From the NCBI RefSeq assembly GCF_024809975.1, contig NZ_JANUDY010000005.1, positions 365,635 through 429,634 on the forward strand: a stretch of DNA of 64,000 nucleotides. Direction: 5' to 3'. A program made the position numbers and the translations under genes. This DNA comes from Comamonas sp. BIGb0152. GTDB taxonomy: Bacteria; Pseudomonadota; Gammaproteobacteria; Burkholderiales; Burkholderiaceae_C. The notes below the pieces were generated by a model. That model had not been told where the DNA came from. It did not search any database and worked only from the letters and a program-made list of their open reading frames with translations. Shown in pieces: positions 44,604 to 57,186 of the stretch (its first letter is position 1; the number at the start of each line of letters is the position of its first letter).

Positions 44604-46070
44604 TCAGTCCTGCGCGGAGAAATCCAGGCTGGCACGCAGGCCCGGCTGGGTGTTGGCAAACTGCAGCCGGCCGCCATGCAGCAGCATGATGCGCTGCACG
44701 ATGGACAGGCCCAGCCCCGTGCCGCTGCGCTCGCCATTGGGGCGCGGGGTGGTGAAAAAGCGCTCGCCCAGGCGGTGCAGCAGGCTGGCTGGCACGCCCG
44801 GGCCGCTGTCCTGCACACTCAGGCGCCCGGGGGCCAAGCTCAGCACGATCTGGCTGTGGGTGGGAGAAAAATCCAGCGCATTGGCCAGTAGGTTGCTGAT
44901 GGCCAGCGTGACCAGCGGCGCATCCCAGGGGCCCTGGCTGTCGTCGCCTTGCAGCCGCAGCTGTATGCCTTTTTGCGTGGCGGTGGCCTGCAGCTGCGCC
45001 ATGGCCTGCTCGGCGCAGGCGCGCAGGCTGGTGCGGGTGCCGGCCGGGGCCAGTGCGCTGCGCTGCTCCAGCTGGCTCAGCTGCATCAGCTGGTCGATCA
45101 GGTTTTGCAGGCGCAGGCTCTGGTCCACCACCTGCTGGGCAAACATCGCCCGGTCGGCCGCGGGCAGCTCGTCCTGCAGCAGCTCACCGGCGCCCCGGAT
45201 GGCGGCAACCGGGCTTTTGAGCTCATGGGTGAGCGCGCGCACATAGCCTTCGATATAGTCGCGCCCCTCCAGGCGGCGGCGCATGGAATCCATGGCCTGT
45301 GCCAGGTCGCCCAGCTCGCCTGGCACATCGGGTACCTCGGGCGTTTTCGGGGCGCGGTCGATGCGGCTGCCTTGCACCTCTTGCAGGGTCGGGCCCTGCA
45401 CCTGCTGGGCATAGCTGCGCAGCTTGCGCACCTGCACCACCAGCCACCAGGTGATGGCAAAACCGACGGCAGCCGAGAGCAGCAAAAACAGCACGCCGCC
45501 GCGCAGCATTTTGCGCTCGCTGCTGTCGATGATGCTTTGCACGGCATTGGCTGGCTTGGAGACCGTGAGCACGCCCAGGATGGTGCCCTGGTGCGCGATG
45601 GGCGCAGAGACATACATGACGCTGGTGGCCTCGTCGTTGGCGACCTCGCGCGAGGTGCGGGCACCGTATTCGCCGCGCAGGGTGAGCGATACATTGCGCC
45701 AGCGCGAGTAATCGGACCCCACATCGCGCCCCGATGAGTCAAACAACACCCGGCCCTGGGCGTTGGTCACGGTTACACGTAGGCCCAGCGCCGCCTTGCG
45801 GGTGTCCCAGATCCAGACCCGCAGCGGCTGCTGGAAGGCGGCTTGCACATGCTGGGCAAAGCGGCTGCCCTGCGCATCGGCGGCCAGCTTGCCATCGGCT
45901 AGGTCATCGCTGGCCAAGCTGGCCAGCAGGTAGGCGGTCTCCACCAAGGTGTCTTCGGTGACTTTGCGTACGCTGGGCTTGATCTCGGCCATGAACACGC
46001 GCAGCACAAAAAAGGCCGCCAGCCCGTTGATCAGGAAAAAGGCAAACAGCAGGCGGATCCCCAGGCGCAT
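44604..46070 (-). CDS. creC: Sensor histidine kinase CreC
   Basis: The 488-residue inner-membrane kinase has two membrane helices (residues 7-27 and about 191-212) flanking a periplasmic sensor. A HAMP-like linker, the phospho-acceptor H282 in RALTHELKSPVAA, the N-box NLLANALDF and the G-boxes DSGPGVP and GTGLGLSIV follow. The sensor region with VWIWDTRKAALGLRVTVTN is typical of CreC. It phosphorylates CreB. It starts nine bases after the creB stop. Confidence 0.93.
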   Translation of the reverse strand: MRLGIRLLFAFFLINGLAAFFVLRVFMAEIKPSVRKVTEDTLVETAYLLASLASDDLADGKLAADAQGSRFAQHVQAAFQQPLRVWIWDTRKAALGLRVTVTNAQGRVLFDSSGRDVGSDYSRWRNVSLTLRGEYGARTSREVANDEATSVMYVSAPIAHQGTILGVLTVSKPANAVQSIIDSSERKMLRGGVLFLLLSAAVGFAITWWLVVQVRKLRSYAQQVQGPTLQEVQGSRIDRAPKTPEVPDVPGELGDLAQAMDSMRRRLEGRDYIEGYVRALTHELKSPVAAIRGAGELLQDELPAADRAMFAQQVVDQSLRLQNLIDQLMQLSQLEQRSALAPAGTRTSLRACAEQAMAQLQATATQKGIQLRLQGDDSQGPWDAPLVTLAISNLLANALDFSPTHSQIVLSLAPGRLSVQDSGPGVPASLLHRLGERFFTTPRPNGERSGTGLGLSIVQRIMLLHGGRLQFANTQPGLRASLDFSAQD

Positions 46071-46079
46071 GGCGGGCCT

Positions 46080-46796
46080 TCAGTCGCTGTCGCGCAGGCT
46101 GTAGCCCATGCCGCGGTGGGTGGTGATGAAGTCCCGCTCGGCGACCACGGCGCGCAGCTTGGCGCGCAGGGTTTTGATGTGGGTGTCCACCGTGCGGTCG
46201 GTGCTGTCGCTGTGCAGGCCCCAGACGGCGTCCAGCAAATGGTTGCGGCTGAGGATGCGGCCCTGCGCGGCCAGCAGGCTGCTGAGCAGCTGGAACTCGC
46301 GCCGCGTCAGATCCAGCAGCACACCTTGCAGCCGCACACACTGGCCCGCCGCATCGACCTGGAAGGCAGCGCTGGTCTGCACGACCGGGGCATGGCCCGC
46401 TGCAGCCGGTGCTGGTGAAAACTGCTGGGCACGGCGCAGCAGTGCGCGGGTGCGGGCCACCAGCTCGCGCGGGCTGAAGGGCTTGCTCAGGTAGTCGTCG
46501 GCGCCCAGCTCCAGGCCCAGCACCCGGTCCACCTCTTCCCCCCGGGCGCTGAGCACCAGGATGGGCGCGGGCGAGCCCGCCGCGCGCAGCTGGCGGCACC
46601 AGTCCAGGCCATTGCCATCGGGCAGGCCCACATCGAGCAGCAAGGCATCGAAGCGGTGGCTAGCCCATTGGGCGTGGGCATCGGCCAGCAACAGGCTGTG
46701 GGTGCAGCGGATGCCATCGCGCTCCAGCGCGTAGCAAACGGTGCGGGCAATGGCTGGGTCGTCTTCCAGCAGCAGCACATGGGGAGCAGGGCGCAT
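46080..46796 (-). CDS. creB: Response regulator CreB
   Basis: An OmpR/PhoB-family regulator of 238 residues. The receiver domain has the acidic pair in LLLEDDPA, phospho-acceptor D55 (ALLLDVGLPDGNGLDW), and the LGADDYLSKPFSPREL switch lysine. The C-terminal winged helix (LTRREFQLLSSLLAAQGRILSRNHLLDAVWG, DRTVDTHIKTLRAKL) binds TTCAC tags. ATG chosen where the receiver starts; an upstream in-frame ATG would add 15 poor residues. Probably transcribed with the SDR gene 25 bp upstream. Confidence 0.93.
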   Translation of the reverse strand: MRPAPHVLLLEDDPAIARTVCYALERDGIRCTHSLLLADAHAQWASHRFDALLLDVGLPDGNGLDWCRQLRAAGSPAPILVLSARGEEVDRVLGLELGADDYLSKPFSPRELVARTRALLRRAQQFSPAPAAAGHAPVVQTSAAFQVDAAGQCVRLQGVLLDLTRREFQLLSSLLAAQGRILSRNHLLDAVWGLHSDSTDRTVDTHIKTLRAKLRAVVAERDFITTHRGMGYSLRDSD

Positions 46797-46821
46797 GGTG
46801 GGTTCCTGGCTGAACACGGGC

Positions 46822-47568
46822 CTAGCGGCCGCCTCCGGCATCGATGAAAGAGCCGGTGCTGTAGCTGCTGAGGTCGGACATCAGCCAGTAGATGGCCTGG
46901 GCGATTTCGTCTGCGGTGCCGCCCCTGCCCAGCGGCACGCCGGCCGACAGCCGCGCTACCCGGTCGGGCTGGCCGCCGCTGGCGTGGATATCGGTCTCGA
47001 TCAGCCCTGGCCGCACGCCGTTGACGCGAATGCCTTGCGCGGCCACCTCATGGGCCAGGCCCAGGGTCATCGTATCGATGGCGGCCTTGGAGGCCGCATA
47101 GTCCACATACTGGTTGGCTGAGCCCAGGCAGGCTGCCCGGCTGGAGACATTGACGATGCTGCCGCCTGCGCCGCCGTTGGCGGTGCTCATGCGCTGCACT
47201 GCTTCGCGGGCGCACAGAAAGCTGCCCAGCACATTGATATCGAACATGCGGCGCCAGCGTGCCATGTCCATGTCCTGCAGGCGCTGGGCCCGGTCCACCA
47301 CGCCGGCGTTGTTGACCAGGGCCGTGAGGCGACCCAGGTCGTTGTCGACGCGGGCAAACATCGCCAGCACCTGCGCCTCATCGGCCACATCGGCCTGCAC
47401 GGCGATGGCGCGGCGGCCCAGGCCCTGCACGCCCTGCACCACCTCGTGGGCGGCGGCTGCGTTGCTGCTGTAGTTCACGGCCACATCCCAGCCGTGGCGG
47501 GCAGCCAAGAGGGCGGTGGCGGCACCGATGCCGCGGCTGGCACCGGTGATAAGGACGATAGAGGTCAT
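46822..47568 (-). CDS. Short-chain dehydrogenase/reductase (FabG/glucose-dehydrogenase-like)
   Basis: A 248-residue SDR with the NAD(P) loop VLITGASRGIGAATALLA, NNAGVV, the catalytic Ser in SIVNVSSRAA and the YVDYAASKAAI Tyr-Lys pair. It is complete and probably active; substrate unknown. It lies directly upstream of creB on the same strand, so creBCD may be read through from its promoter. Confidence 0.9.
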   Translation of the reverse strand: MTSIVLITGASRGIGAATALLAARHGWDVAVNYSSNAAAAHEVVQGVQGLGRRAIAVQADVADEAQVLAMFARVDNDLGRLTALVNNAGVVDRAQRLQDMDMARWRRMFDINVLGSFLCAREAVQRMSTANGGAGGSIVNVSSRAACLGSANQYVDYAASKAAIDTMTLGLAHEVAAQGIRVNGVRPGLIETDIHASGGQPDRVARLSAGVPLGRGGTADEIAQAIYWLMSDLSSYSTGSFIDAGGGR

Positions 47569-47632
47569 GGCATGGGGGCTCAGAAAAGGTGCCCTATCTT
47601 AGGGGAGGTTGCGCGCCTTGCCCACTGCGCTG

Positions 47633-48514
47633 TCAAGGCGCCGGCAGCGCGGCCAGCCGCTCCAGCGCCTGGGCATCCTGGTCGCTGACGGGCAGATAGA
47701 CCACCATGCGCATGCCGTTGCGCGGCGCAGACCACCAGTAGGTCTGGCGCAGCTGGATGAGGCCGAGCACCGGGTGGTCAAAAGTCTTTTCGTTGTTCTC
47801 GGGGCTGCGCACCTGGTAGCGTTCCCAGGCGTTGCGAAAGACCTCGGAGTGCTTGAGAAAGTAGTCCAGCCGCTCGGCAATGGCCGGATCGCCACTTTGC
47901 TGGGTAGAGGCCGCGCGGAACATGGCCACCATGCGCTCGATGGCTTGCGGCTCATGGCGCACCACGCGCTGCCACTGGGGGTTGAACAGGTTCATGTGCA
48001 GGCAGTTGCGCTCCAAGGCGGGCAACTGCTGCAGCGATACGCCCATCAGCCGCTCATAGGCGGCATTGGCGGCGAGCAGGTCAAAGGCGGCGCTTTGCAT
48101 TTGGGCGGGGTAGGGCAGCAGCTTGTCCAGCAGCTGCGTGTGCATGCAGCCCGGCCTGTCCAGCAAGCGCGGGGCCGGCTGGTCGAGCTTGATGCCTGCC
48201 AGCGCCAGCAGGTGGCGCAGTTCGTCGTCGTTGCATTGCAGCGCCCGGGCGATGGCCTCGATGGCCTGGCGCGAGGGCTGCACCTCGCGGCCTTGTTCGA
48301 GCTTGGTGTACCAGGTCACGCCAATGCCGGCGAGCTGGGCGACTTCTTCGCGCCGCAGGCCGGGGGTGCGTACCCGGCCGTGGCGCGCCAGGCCCATGGC
48401 GGTGGCGGACAGGCGCTCGCGGCGCACGCGCAGAAAGTGGCCCAGCTCCTGCGAGCGGGCAGAGGCCGCAACAACAGGCGGGTCATGGGGCGGGGGGGCT
48501 GCAGACAATGTCAT
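47633..48514 (-). CDS. XRE-family regulator with MmyB-like ligand-binding domain
   Basis: The 293-residue protein has an N-terminal HTH (ELGHFLRVRRERLS, TPGLRREEVAQLAGIGVTWYTKLEQGR) and a C-terminal MmyB/PAS-like domain (DLLAANAAYERLMG, NLFNPQWQRVVRHEPQ, FDHPVLGLIQLRQTYWWS). These proteins often repress a divergent SDR or efflux gene in response to a fatty-acid-like ligand. Here it diverges from a Bcr/CflA exporter across about 130 bp, and an SDR gene follows it on the same strand, both plausible targets. Confidence 0.88.
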   Translation of the reverse strand: MTLSAAPPPHDPPVVAASARSQELGHFLRVRRERLSATAMGLARHGRVRTPGLRREEVAQLAGIGVTWYTKLEQGREVQPSRQAIEAIARALQCNDDELRHLLALAGIKLDQPAPRLLDRPGCMHTQLLDKLLPYPAQMQSAAFDLLAANAAYERLMGVSLQQLPALERNCLHMNLFNPQWQRVVRHEPQAIERMVAMFRAASTQQSGDPAIAERLDYFLKHSEVFRNAWERYQVRSPENNEKTFDHPVLGLIQLRQTYWWSAPRNGMRMVVYLPVSDQDAQALERLAALPAP

Positions 48515-48644
48515 GGGGCGATAGTCTCGCGGTCAATGGTGCAGTGCAGTATAGGCCTTTCAAGCCTAGGCTACGCAGAATCTTGTACCAGCCTAAAAAA
48601 CACAACACACTGGCGCCCTGTTCATTTCAGGCGCTCGACCTCCC

Positions 48645-49862
48645 ATGCGAAGAATCACTGCTGACAACGCCACTTTCGGCGTTTTTCTGGCCTTTTTGCT
48701 GATCCCCCTGTCGGGCATCGGTACCGATATCTACCTGCCCTCGATGCCGACCATGGCCCAGAGCCTGGGCGCGAGCGCCTCCCAGATCCAGCTGACCTTG
48801 ACCCTGTTCATCGCCGGTTACGGCCTGGGGCAGTTGGTGGTGGGCGTGCTGCTCGACCGCTTTGGCCGCTGGCGCCCGACCATGGTGGCGTTGGCGCTGT
48901 TTGCGCTGTCGAGCGCGGCCATTGCCGTCAGCGACGACATTGTGGTCATCTGCGCGCTGCGGCTGCTGCAAGGCCTGTTGGGCGCCGTCGCGGTGGTGGG
49001 CAAGCGCACCTTTTTTGTCGATGTGTTCCGGGGCCCGGCGCTGCAGCGCTATCTGACCTGGATGACCGTGGTCTGGTCGCTGGGGCCCATCTGCGCGCCT
49101 TTTATCGGCGGCTTTGTGCAGACCCACTGGGGCTGGCGCGCCAATTTTGTGGTGCTGGCAGCATTCTCGGTGATCGCCCTGGTGCTGGAGCTGCTGGGCG
49201 GCGGCGAGACCCTGGCCAAGCCCCAGCCCATCCGGCCGCGTGAAGTGGCCAGCCGGGCCTGGGAGATCATGCGCAACCGCGCCTTTGCGCGCGGCGTGCT
49301 GTGCGTGAGTGTGGCTTACGCGATGGTGATGGGCTGGAGCATGGCCTCGCCCTTTATCGTGGAGACCGTGTACCACCGCCCGCCCACCACCACGGGCGCG
49401 CTGGCGCTGCTGATGGGCCTGGCCTGGATGGGTGGGGGCCTGATTGCGCGTGCCGCCATGGCGCGTTCGTTGGCAGCCAAACACCAGGCTGCGTTGCTGG
49501 CCATGGCCGGCTTTATTGGGTTGATGGCACTGACGAGCTGGCTGCCGGCGTCCTGGCCCATGCTGGAGGTGATGGCCGCCGTTGCCTTTTGCATCCATGT
49601 GGCAGCGGGCCTGGTGTTCAATATCCACTTCGCCAATGTGTTGTCGATGTTCCCGCAGAACGCGGCCCTGTCGGGCGGGATCGCCGGGGGCCTGGCCTTT
49701 TTGCTGACCTCGCTGCTCGCCTCGGTGGGCATCCACCTGGTGAACCCACAGACGGCGTTGGGCTTGGCGGCGGTGTATGGCGGCCTGTGCCTGCTGCTGG
49801 TCGCTGCCTGGCTGACGATGCTGGCCCGTCCGACACGGGCGCTGCCCTGTGCCGCGCCATAA
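48645..49862 (+). CDS. Bcr/CflA-type multidrug efflux MFS transporter
   Basis: The 405-residue protein has 12 predicted membrane helices. The subfamily signature GIGTDIYLPSMPTMAQ is at the N-terminus (TM1), followed by GYGLGQLVVGVLLDRFGRWRP (motif A) and RLLQGLLGAVAVVGKRTFFVD, both typical of the Bcr/CmlA/EmrD drug:H+ antiporters. Substrate unknown. Likely controlled by the divergent XRE regulator. Confidence 0.9.
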   Translation: MRRITADNATFGVFLAFLLIPLSGIGTDIYLPSMPTMAQSLGASASQIQLTLTLFIAGYGLGQLVVGVLLDRFGRWRPTMVALALFALSSAAIAVSDDIVVICALRLLQGLLGAVAVVGKRTFFVDVFRGPALQRYLTWMTVVWSLGPICAPFIGGFVQTHWGWRANFVVLAAFSVIALVLELLGGGETLAKPQPIRPREVASRAWEIMRNRAFARGVLCVSVAYAMVMGWSMASPFIVETVYHRPPTTTGALALLMGLAWMGGGLIARAAMARSLAAKHQAALLAMAGFIGLMALTSWLPASWPMLEVMAAVAFCIHVAAGLVFNIHFANVLSMFPQNAALSGGIAGGLAFLLTSLLASVGIHLVNPQTALGLAAVYGGLCLLLVAAWLTMLARPTRALPCAAP

Positions 49863-49914
49863 TCGACGGAGCCCCGAATCGGGAACCTGATCTGTTGCGC
49901 AAGGAGTGATCGCT

Positions 49915-50607
49915 ATGGGACATTTTGTAGATCTGAAGTCGGCCGATGGCCAGGTGTTTGCGGCCTACATCGCCGAGCCCGAGGGCCAGGCGCGCGGCGC
50001 CATCGTGGTGGTGCAGGAGATCTTTGGCGTCAACTCGCACATCCGCTCGGTAGCAGACCGCATTGCCCAAAGCGGCTATGTGGCGATCGCGCCGGCCACG
50101 TTCGCCCGCGTCAAACCTGGTGTGGACCTGGGCTACAGCGATGCTGACATGCAAGCCGGCTCGGCCTTGAAGGCGGCGGCGGAAGCGCCCGCGATTGCGC
50201 CGGGCGTGCTGCAGGATCTGCAGGCCGCCATTGACGAGGGCGCGCGGCGCAGTGGCGGCAAGGTCGGCATCACCGGCTTTTGCTGGGGCGGCCTCTTGGC
50301 CTGGCGTGCGGCCTGCGAGCTCAAAGGCCTGTCGGCATCGGTGCCTTACTACGGCGGCGGCATGACCACGGCGCAGGAGATAGCGCGCAGCCCCCAATGC
50401 CCGGTGATGGCCCACTTTGGCGACAAGGACCACTGGATCTCGCTGGAATCGGTGGACGCTTTCCGCAGCGCACATCCGGAGGTGGAAGTGTATGTGTACG
50501 CGGCCGATCACGGCTTTAACTGCGACCAGCGCGGCTCCTACGATGCAGCAGCATCGGCGGCAGCGCGGGCACGCAGCCTGGCGTTCTTTGCCAAGCACCT
50601 CGGCTGA
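49915..50607 (+). CDS. Dienelactone hydrolase-family protein
   Basis: The 230-residue alpha/beta hydrolase has the DLH cysteine nucleophile in GFCWGG (C123), D172 in GDKDHW and H199 in ADHGF, giving the Cys-Asp-His triad, and the conserved Glu in VVQEIFGVN (E36). It acts on lactones or other esters; no aromatic-degradation genes are nearby to fix a substrate. ATG has AAGGAG eight bases upstream, which decides against an overlapping GTG three codons earlier. Confidence 0.9.
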   Translation: MGHFVDLKSADGQVFAAYIAEPEGQARGAIVVVQEIFGVNSHIRSVADRIAQSGYVAIAPATFARVKPGVDLGYSDADMQAGSALKAAAEAPAIAPGVLQDLQAAIDEGARRSGGKVGITGFCWGGLLAWRAACELKGLSASVPYYGGGMTTAQEIARSPQCPVMAHFGDKDHWISLESVDAFRSAHPEVEVYVYAADHGFNCDQRGSYDAAASAAARARSLAFFAKHLG

Positions 50608-50631
50608 GCGGGCACTTCGCTTTCTCCCACC

Positions 50632-50666
50632 CAAAGCCTTGCGGGCGCAGTGCCTGCAAGGCTTTG
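50632..50666 (+). terminator. Rho-independent-like terminator
   Basis: An 11-bp stem CAAAGCCTTGC / GCAAGGCTTTG with a 13-base loop lies 24 bp after the dienelactone hydrolase gene, followed by TTGCATTTT. Confidence 0.7.
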
Positions 50667-50748
50667 TTGCATTTTCGGGGGAGCTTCGTAACACCGCCGT
50701 CATACCGGCTGCTGATGATGCGCGCATCGCTCACTTTCAACGACAACC

Positions 50749-52803
<2,055 letters not shown>

Positions 52804-52879
52804 GCTGTCTTTATCGCGGCCTCCAACAGCCGCGTGCCATGGCTCTGCGATGGGCCGGCTGGCTGGGGGCTGTGCAGCG

Positions 52880-54121
52880 CTACCTGCCCGTGCGGGTGAG
52901 GTAGCGCTTGTAGGAGAAAAAGCTGATCAGCGCCACCGTGATGAAGGCCATCACGCCCATGGCCCACCAAAAGCCGTCTTCCTTGTGGATCAGGGGGATG
53001 AACTCGAAGTTCATGCCAAAGATGGCGGCAATCAGGTTCAGGGGCAGAAAGATGGCGGTGATGGTGGTGAGCGTGCGCATGATGTCATTGGCGCGGTTGC
53101 TCTGCACCGAAAAATGCATCTGCACGGCGGTCTCGGTGCTTTGCTCCAGCCGGCGCACATGGTGTACCACGCGCTCGATGTGTTCGAGCACATCGCGGCT
53201 GCGCACCTTGAGGGCTTCCAACTCGCGCTGGGCGCTGGCGGCCTCGGGCTGGGGCCAGGTCTCCAGCGCATCCACCCAGTCCTGCACGGCGGCGCGCTGG
53301 TCTTCGCAAATTTCGTCGAGCTGGTGCAAGGTCAGCCGCGCCTCCAGCAGCGCCTGCCAGTTGGCAATGCGCTTGCGCGGCGACAGCAGCGCGCTTTGCC
53401 ATTGGTCCAGATGGCGGGAGAGCTCGCGGCGCAGGTCGAGGTAGTTGTCCACGATGATGTTGACCACGCGCATCATCAGATCGGCAGGCGATGCGGGCAG
53501 GCGGATGGGCTGCATGCCGCCGGGGCTGGTGCTGCTGCCGGGGTTGCGGAAGGCCTTGTCCTCGCGGGCCAGGCGCTCTTGCGTGGCATCCGATATCTGG
53601 CCCAGGTCGGGCGCCTCGGTGCCCTGGGGCGGCGGCGCGCCGGTTTTGGCAAACTGCAGCAGGCGCCGGGCATAGGCATCGCGCACTGTGCAATCTTCGG
53701 GGTGCACCGACAGCAGCACCCGCTCCCAGGCGACAAAGCCCACCGGAATGGTGCTGATGTGGGGCCCGTCATTGAGGGGTTTGGCGGCAGCGGTGCGCCG
53801 GGCGGCGGCCAGCGCGGCGGTGCCCGCTTGCGACGGTGTGCTGGCCAGGCGGCGGATCACCAGCAGGTCGTACTGCGAGGTGTAGTCATAGTGGGAGGGG
53901 AGCTGGGCATTGAGCAGGTCGGAGACATGCAGATCCACCAGCGGCGCGCCGCTGAGCTTTTGCAGCGCCAGCTGCAGGCTGCCTAGCTGCTCGCTGAAAT
54001 AGCTGCGCGTGCAGGCCAGCCACAAAAAGCCTTTGTCCGGTACTTCATAGGGCACGGCGGCCAGCTCGCTGGCCTCGTTGCCGACGATGTGAAAGATACG
54101 GATGCTGCTGGGTGTACTCAC
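52880..54121 (-). CDS. CorA-family divalent-cation transporter (ZntB-like)
   Basis: The 413-residue protein has a large N-terminal cytoplasmic domain, a long coiled helix (ELEALKVRSRDVLEHIERVVHHVRRLE) and two C-terminal helices. The first (TITAIFLPLNLIAAIFGMNFEF) carries the GMN selectivity motif of CorA/ZntB/Mrs2 channels. The short, basic C-terminus (SFFSYKRYLTRTGR) fits ZntB or CorA-II types. Magnesium versus zinc cannot be decided from sequence alone. Confidence 0.88.
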   Translation of the reverse strand: MSTPSSIRIFHIVGNEASELAAVPYEVPDKGFLWLACTRSYFSEQLGSLQLALQKLSGAPLVDLHVSDLLNAQLPSHYDYTSQYDLLVIRRLASTPSQAGTAALAAARRTAAAKPLNDGPHISTIPVGFVAWERVLLSVHPEDCTVRDAYARRLLQFAKTGAPPPQGTEAPDLGQISDATQERLAREDKAFRNPGSSTSPGGMQPIRLPASPADLMMRVVNIIVDNYLDLRRELSRHLDQWQSALLSPRKRIANWQALLEARLTLHQLDEICEDQRAAVQDWVDALETWPQPEAASAQRELEALKVRSRDVLEHIERVVHHVRRLEQSTETAVQMHFSVQSNRANDIMRTLTTITAIFLPLNLIAAIFGMNFEFIPLIHKEDGFWWAMGVMAFITVALISFFSYKRYLTRTGR

Positions 54122-54154
54122 CGGAATTCCTCGATCGATTCAGGCGCAGCATGG

Positions 54155-54182
54155 CAAAAAAAACGGGCTTGTGCAAGCCCGT
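54155..54182 (-). terminator. Rho-independent terminator of hemB
   Basis: Read on the minus strand, a 9-bp stem ACGGGCTTG / CAAGCCCGT is followed by eight T residues, 17 bp after the hemB stop codon. Confidence 0.9.
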
Positions 54183-54198
54183 CCTGGTATTTTTGCTA

Positions 54199-55302
<1,104 letters not shown>

Positions 55303-55402
55303 TCATTGCGCCAGATCATGCTTGCGGCGCGCGCGGGGCTCGGCCAGGTTTTAAGCCGGGGTCGTGCGCTGGGCCATCACCCCAGCCACTACACTGTGGC
55401 CC

Positions 55403-55828
55403 ATGCTCATGCTGTGGATCAAAGCCTTTCATATCGTATTTGTGGCCAGCTGGTTTGCGGGCCTGTTTTACCTGCCCCGGATCTTCGTGAACCTGGCCAT
55501 GGTGCCGGCCGATTCCCAGGCCGAGCGGGCGCGCCTGTTGCTGATGGCGCGCAAGCTCTTGCGCTTCATGACGATGATCGCGGTGCTGGCGCTGGGCCTG
55601 GGCCTGTGGCTGTGGCTGGGCTGGTGGCGCGGGGCGGGTGGCTGGCTGCATGCCAAGCTGTTTTTTGTGCTGCTGGTCGTGGGCTACCACCATGCCTGTG
55701 CGGTGCTGCTGCGCAAGATCGCCAACGGCACGGACCGGCATTCGCATGTCTGGTACCGCTGGTTCAATGAGGTGCCGGTGGTGGCCATGGTCATCATTGT
55801 GGTGCTGGCGGTGGTCAAGCCCTTTTAA
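55403..55828 (+). CDS. hemJ: HemJ-like protoporphyrinogen IX oxidase (CopD-type membrane protein)
   Basis: The 141-residue protein has four predicted membrane helices and matches HemJ/UPF0093: LWIKAFHIVFVASWFAGLFYLPR near the N-terminus (H10, R26), GWLHAKLFFVLLVVGYHHAC (K85, H96) and the FNEVPVVAMVIIVVLAVVK C-terminus. HemJ oxidises protoporphyrinogen IX in bacteria that lack HemG/HemY, using haem b and quinone. The hemB neighbourhood supports this over generic copper-resistance CopD. Two ATG codons two residues apart are both possible. Confidence 0.8.
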   Translation: MLMLWIKAFHIVFVASWFAGLFYLPRIFVNLAMVPADSQAERARLLLMARKLLRFMTMIAVLALGLGLWLWLGWWRGAGGWLHAKLFFVLLVVGYHHACAVLLRKIANGTDRHSHVWYRWFNEVPVVAMVIIVVLAVVKPF

Positions 55829-55888
55829 CCCGCGCAGCCCTCCATCCTCACACCCATCCGCATCCCTATTTGCGAACCAGGGCCACCG

Positions 55889-57094
55889 ATGACCTTGCCT
55901 GACAGCAGCCCCGCGCCGACCACCCTGCAAGCGCCTGCCTTGCCGGGCGAGCATCGCACCATTGCCTGGCCGCTGGTGCCCGTGTATGTGGCGCTGGTCA
56001 TCTTTGCCAGCCTGTTCCCCTTTGCCGGCTGGCGCACCCAGGGCATCTCGCCGGCGGAGTTCTTGCTGGCGCGCATTCCGCCACCTTATTGGACCTGGTT
56101 CGATGTCTGGATCAATGTGGCCGGCTATGCCCCGCTGGGCTTGTTGCTCAGCCTGGGCTGGTGGCGCCATGGTTGGTTCAAGACCGGATGGTTCTGGGCC
56201 CTTTGCGTGGGCAGCCTGCTGTCACTGACCATGGAGTTTTTGCAAATCTTCCTGCCGTTGCGCGTCTCCAGCAATATGGACTGGCTGCTCAACAGCATCG
56301 GCACCCTGCTGGGGGCGCTGATGGTGCCCCTGCTGGCCTGGCTGGGGATCTTGCGGCGCTGGCGCGATGTGCGCGCACGCTGGTTTGATACCGATGCGCG
56401 CGGCGCTATTGTGCTGCTGATGCTGTGGCCGCTGGCGCTGCTGTTCCCGGCAGCGCAGCCCTTTGGCCTGGGCCAGGTTTTCGACCGGTTGGAGATGTGG
56501 CTGGTAGAGGTGCTGGAGAACTCGGCCTTCGAGCACTGGATGCCCAACTTCATGCAGGCCACCGAGCCGCTGTCGCCCATCGGGCAATTGACCGCTGTGC
56601 TGCTGGGCTTGTTGATTCCCTGCTGGCTGGCGTTCAGCGTCATGGGCAGCGTGAGCCGGCGCATGGCCATGGTGGGGCTGGTGGTGCTGGGGGGGATAGC
56701 ATTCTCTGCGCTGTCGTCCTCACTGAGTTATGGCCCCCTGCATGCCTGGGACTGGCTGGACCAGCCCACCCGTCTGGGCATTGCGCTGGCGTTGGCCCTG
56801 GCGCTGCTGCAGGTCGGTATGCCGCGCCGCTATTGCGTATTGCTGCTGCTGATGGGGCTGATGATCGATATCAACCTGCTCAACCAGTCGCCGCCCAGCC
56901 CGTACTACGCCGATGCGCTGCAGTCCTGGGAGCAGGGCCGCTTCATCCGCTTTTTTGGCCTGGGCCAGTGGCTGAGCTGGCTGTGGCCGTTTGCGGTGAT
57001 GGCCTATGTGCTGCTACGGCTGGGCCGGGTGCCGGCGGAGGTGGTGGCGCGCCGGCGCCTGCGTTCCGCTGCATCCCCCGCCGATAAAGCCTAA
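55889..57094 (+). CDS. VanZ-like family membrane protein
   Basis: The 401-residue polytopic protein has a VanZ-like first half (VALVIFASLFPFAGWRTQG, FDVWINVAGYAPLGLLLSLGWW, LLSLTMEFLQIFLPLRVSSNMDWLLNSIGTLLGAL) and about four further helices after a loop of roughly 100 residues. VanZ domains occur in many envelope contexts besides glycopeptide resistance, so resistance is not implied. It follows the hemJ-like gene by 60 bp on the same strand. Confidence 0.82.
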   Translation: MTLPDSSPAPTTLQAPALPGEHRTIAWPLVPVYVALVIFASLFPFAGWRTQGISPAEFLLARIPPPYWTWFDVWINVAGYAPLGLLLSLGWWRHGWFKTGWFWALCVGSLLSLTMEFLQIFLPLRVSSNMDWLLNSIGTLLGALMVPLLAWLGILRRWRDVRARWFDTDARGAIVLLMLWPLALLFPAAQPFGLGQVFDRLEMWLVEVLENSAFEHWMPNFMQATEPLSPIGQLTAVLLGLLIPCWLAFSVMGSVSRRMAMVGLVVLGGIAFSALSSSLSYGPLHAWDWLDQPTRLGIALALALALLQVGMPRRYCVLLLLMGLMIDINLLNQSPPSPYYADALQSWEQGRFIRFFGLGQWLSWLWPFAVMAYVLLRLGRVPAEVVARRRLRSAASPADKA

Positions 57095-57186
57095 ACGCAG
57101 TAGCCCGTGGCAGTATTGCGGCCCCTTGGGCCCCAGGCGGGCGCCAAGCTGCCACAATGGGGGATCGTATTCGAAGAGAGCTTGGC

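Noticed and set aside
55889..57094. Glycopeptide resistance suggested by the VanZ-like domain
   Set aside because: VanZ domains occur in many proteins; no vanHAX genes are present and Gram-negative outer membranes exclude glycopeptides anyway.
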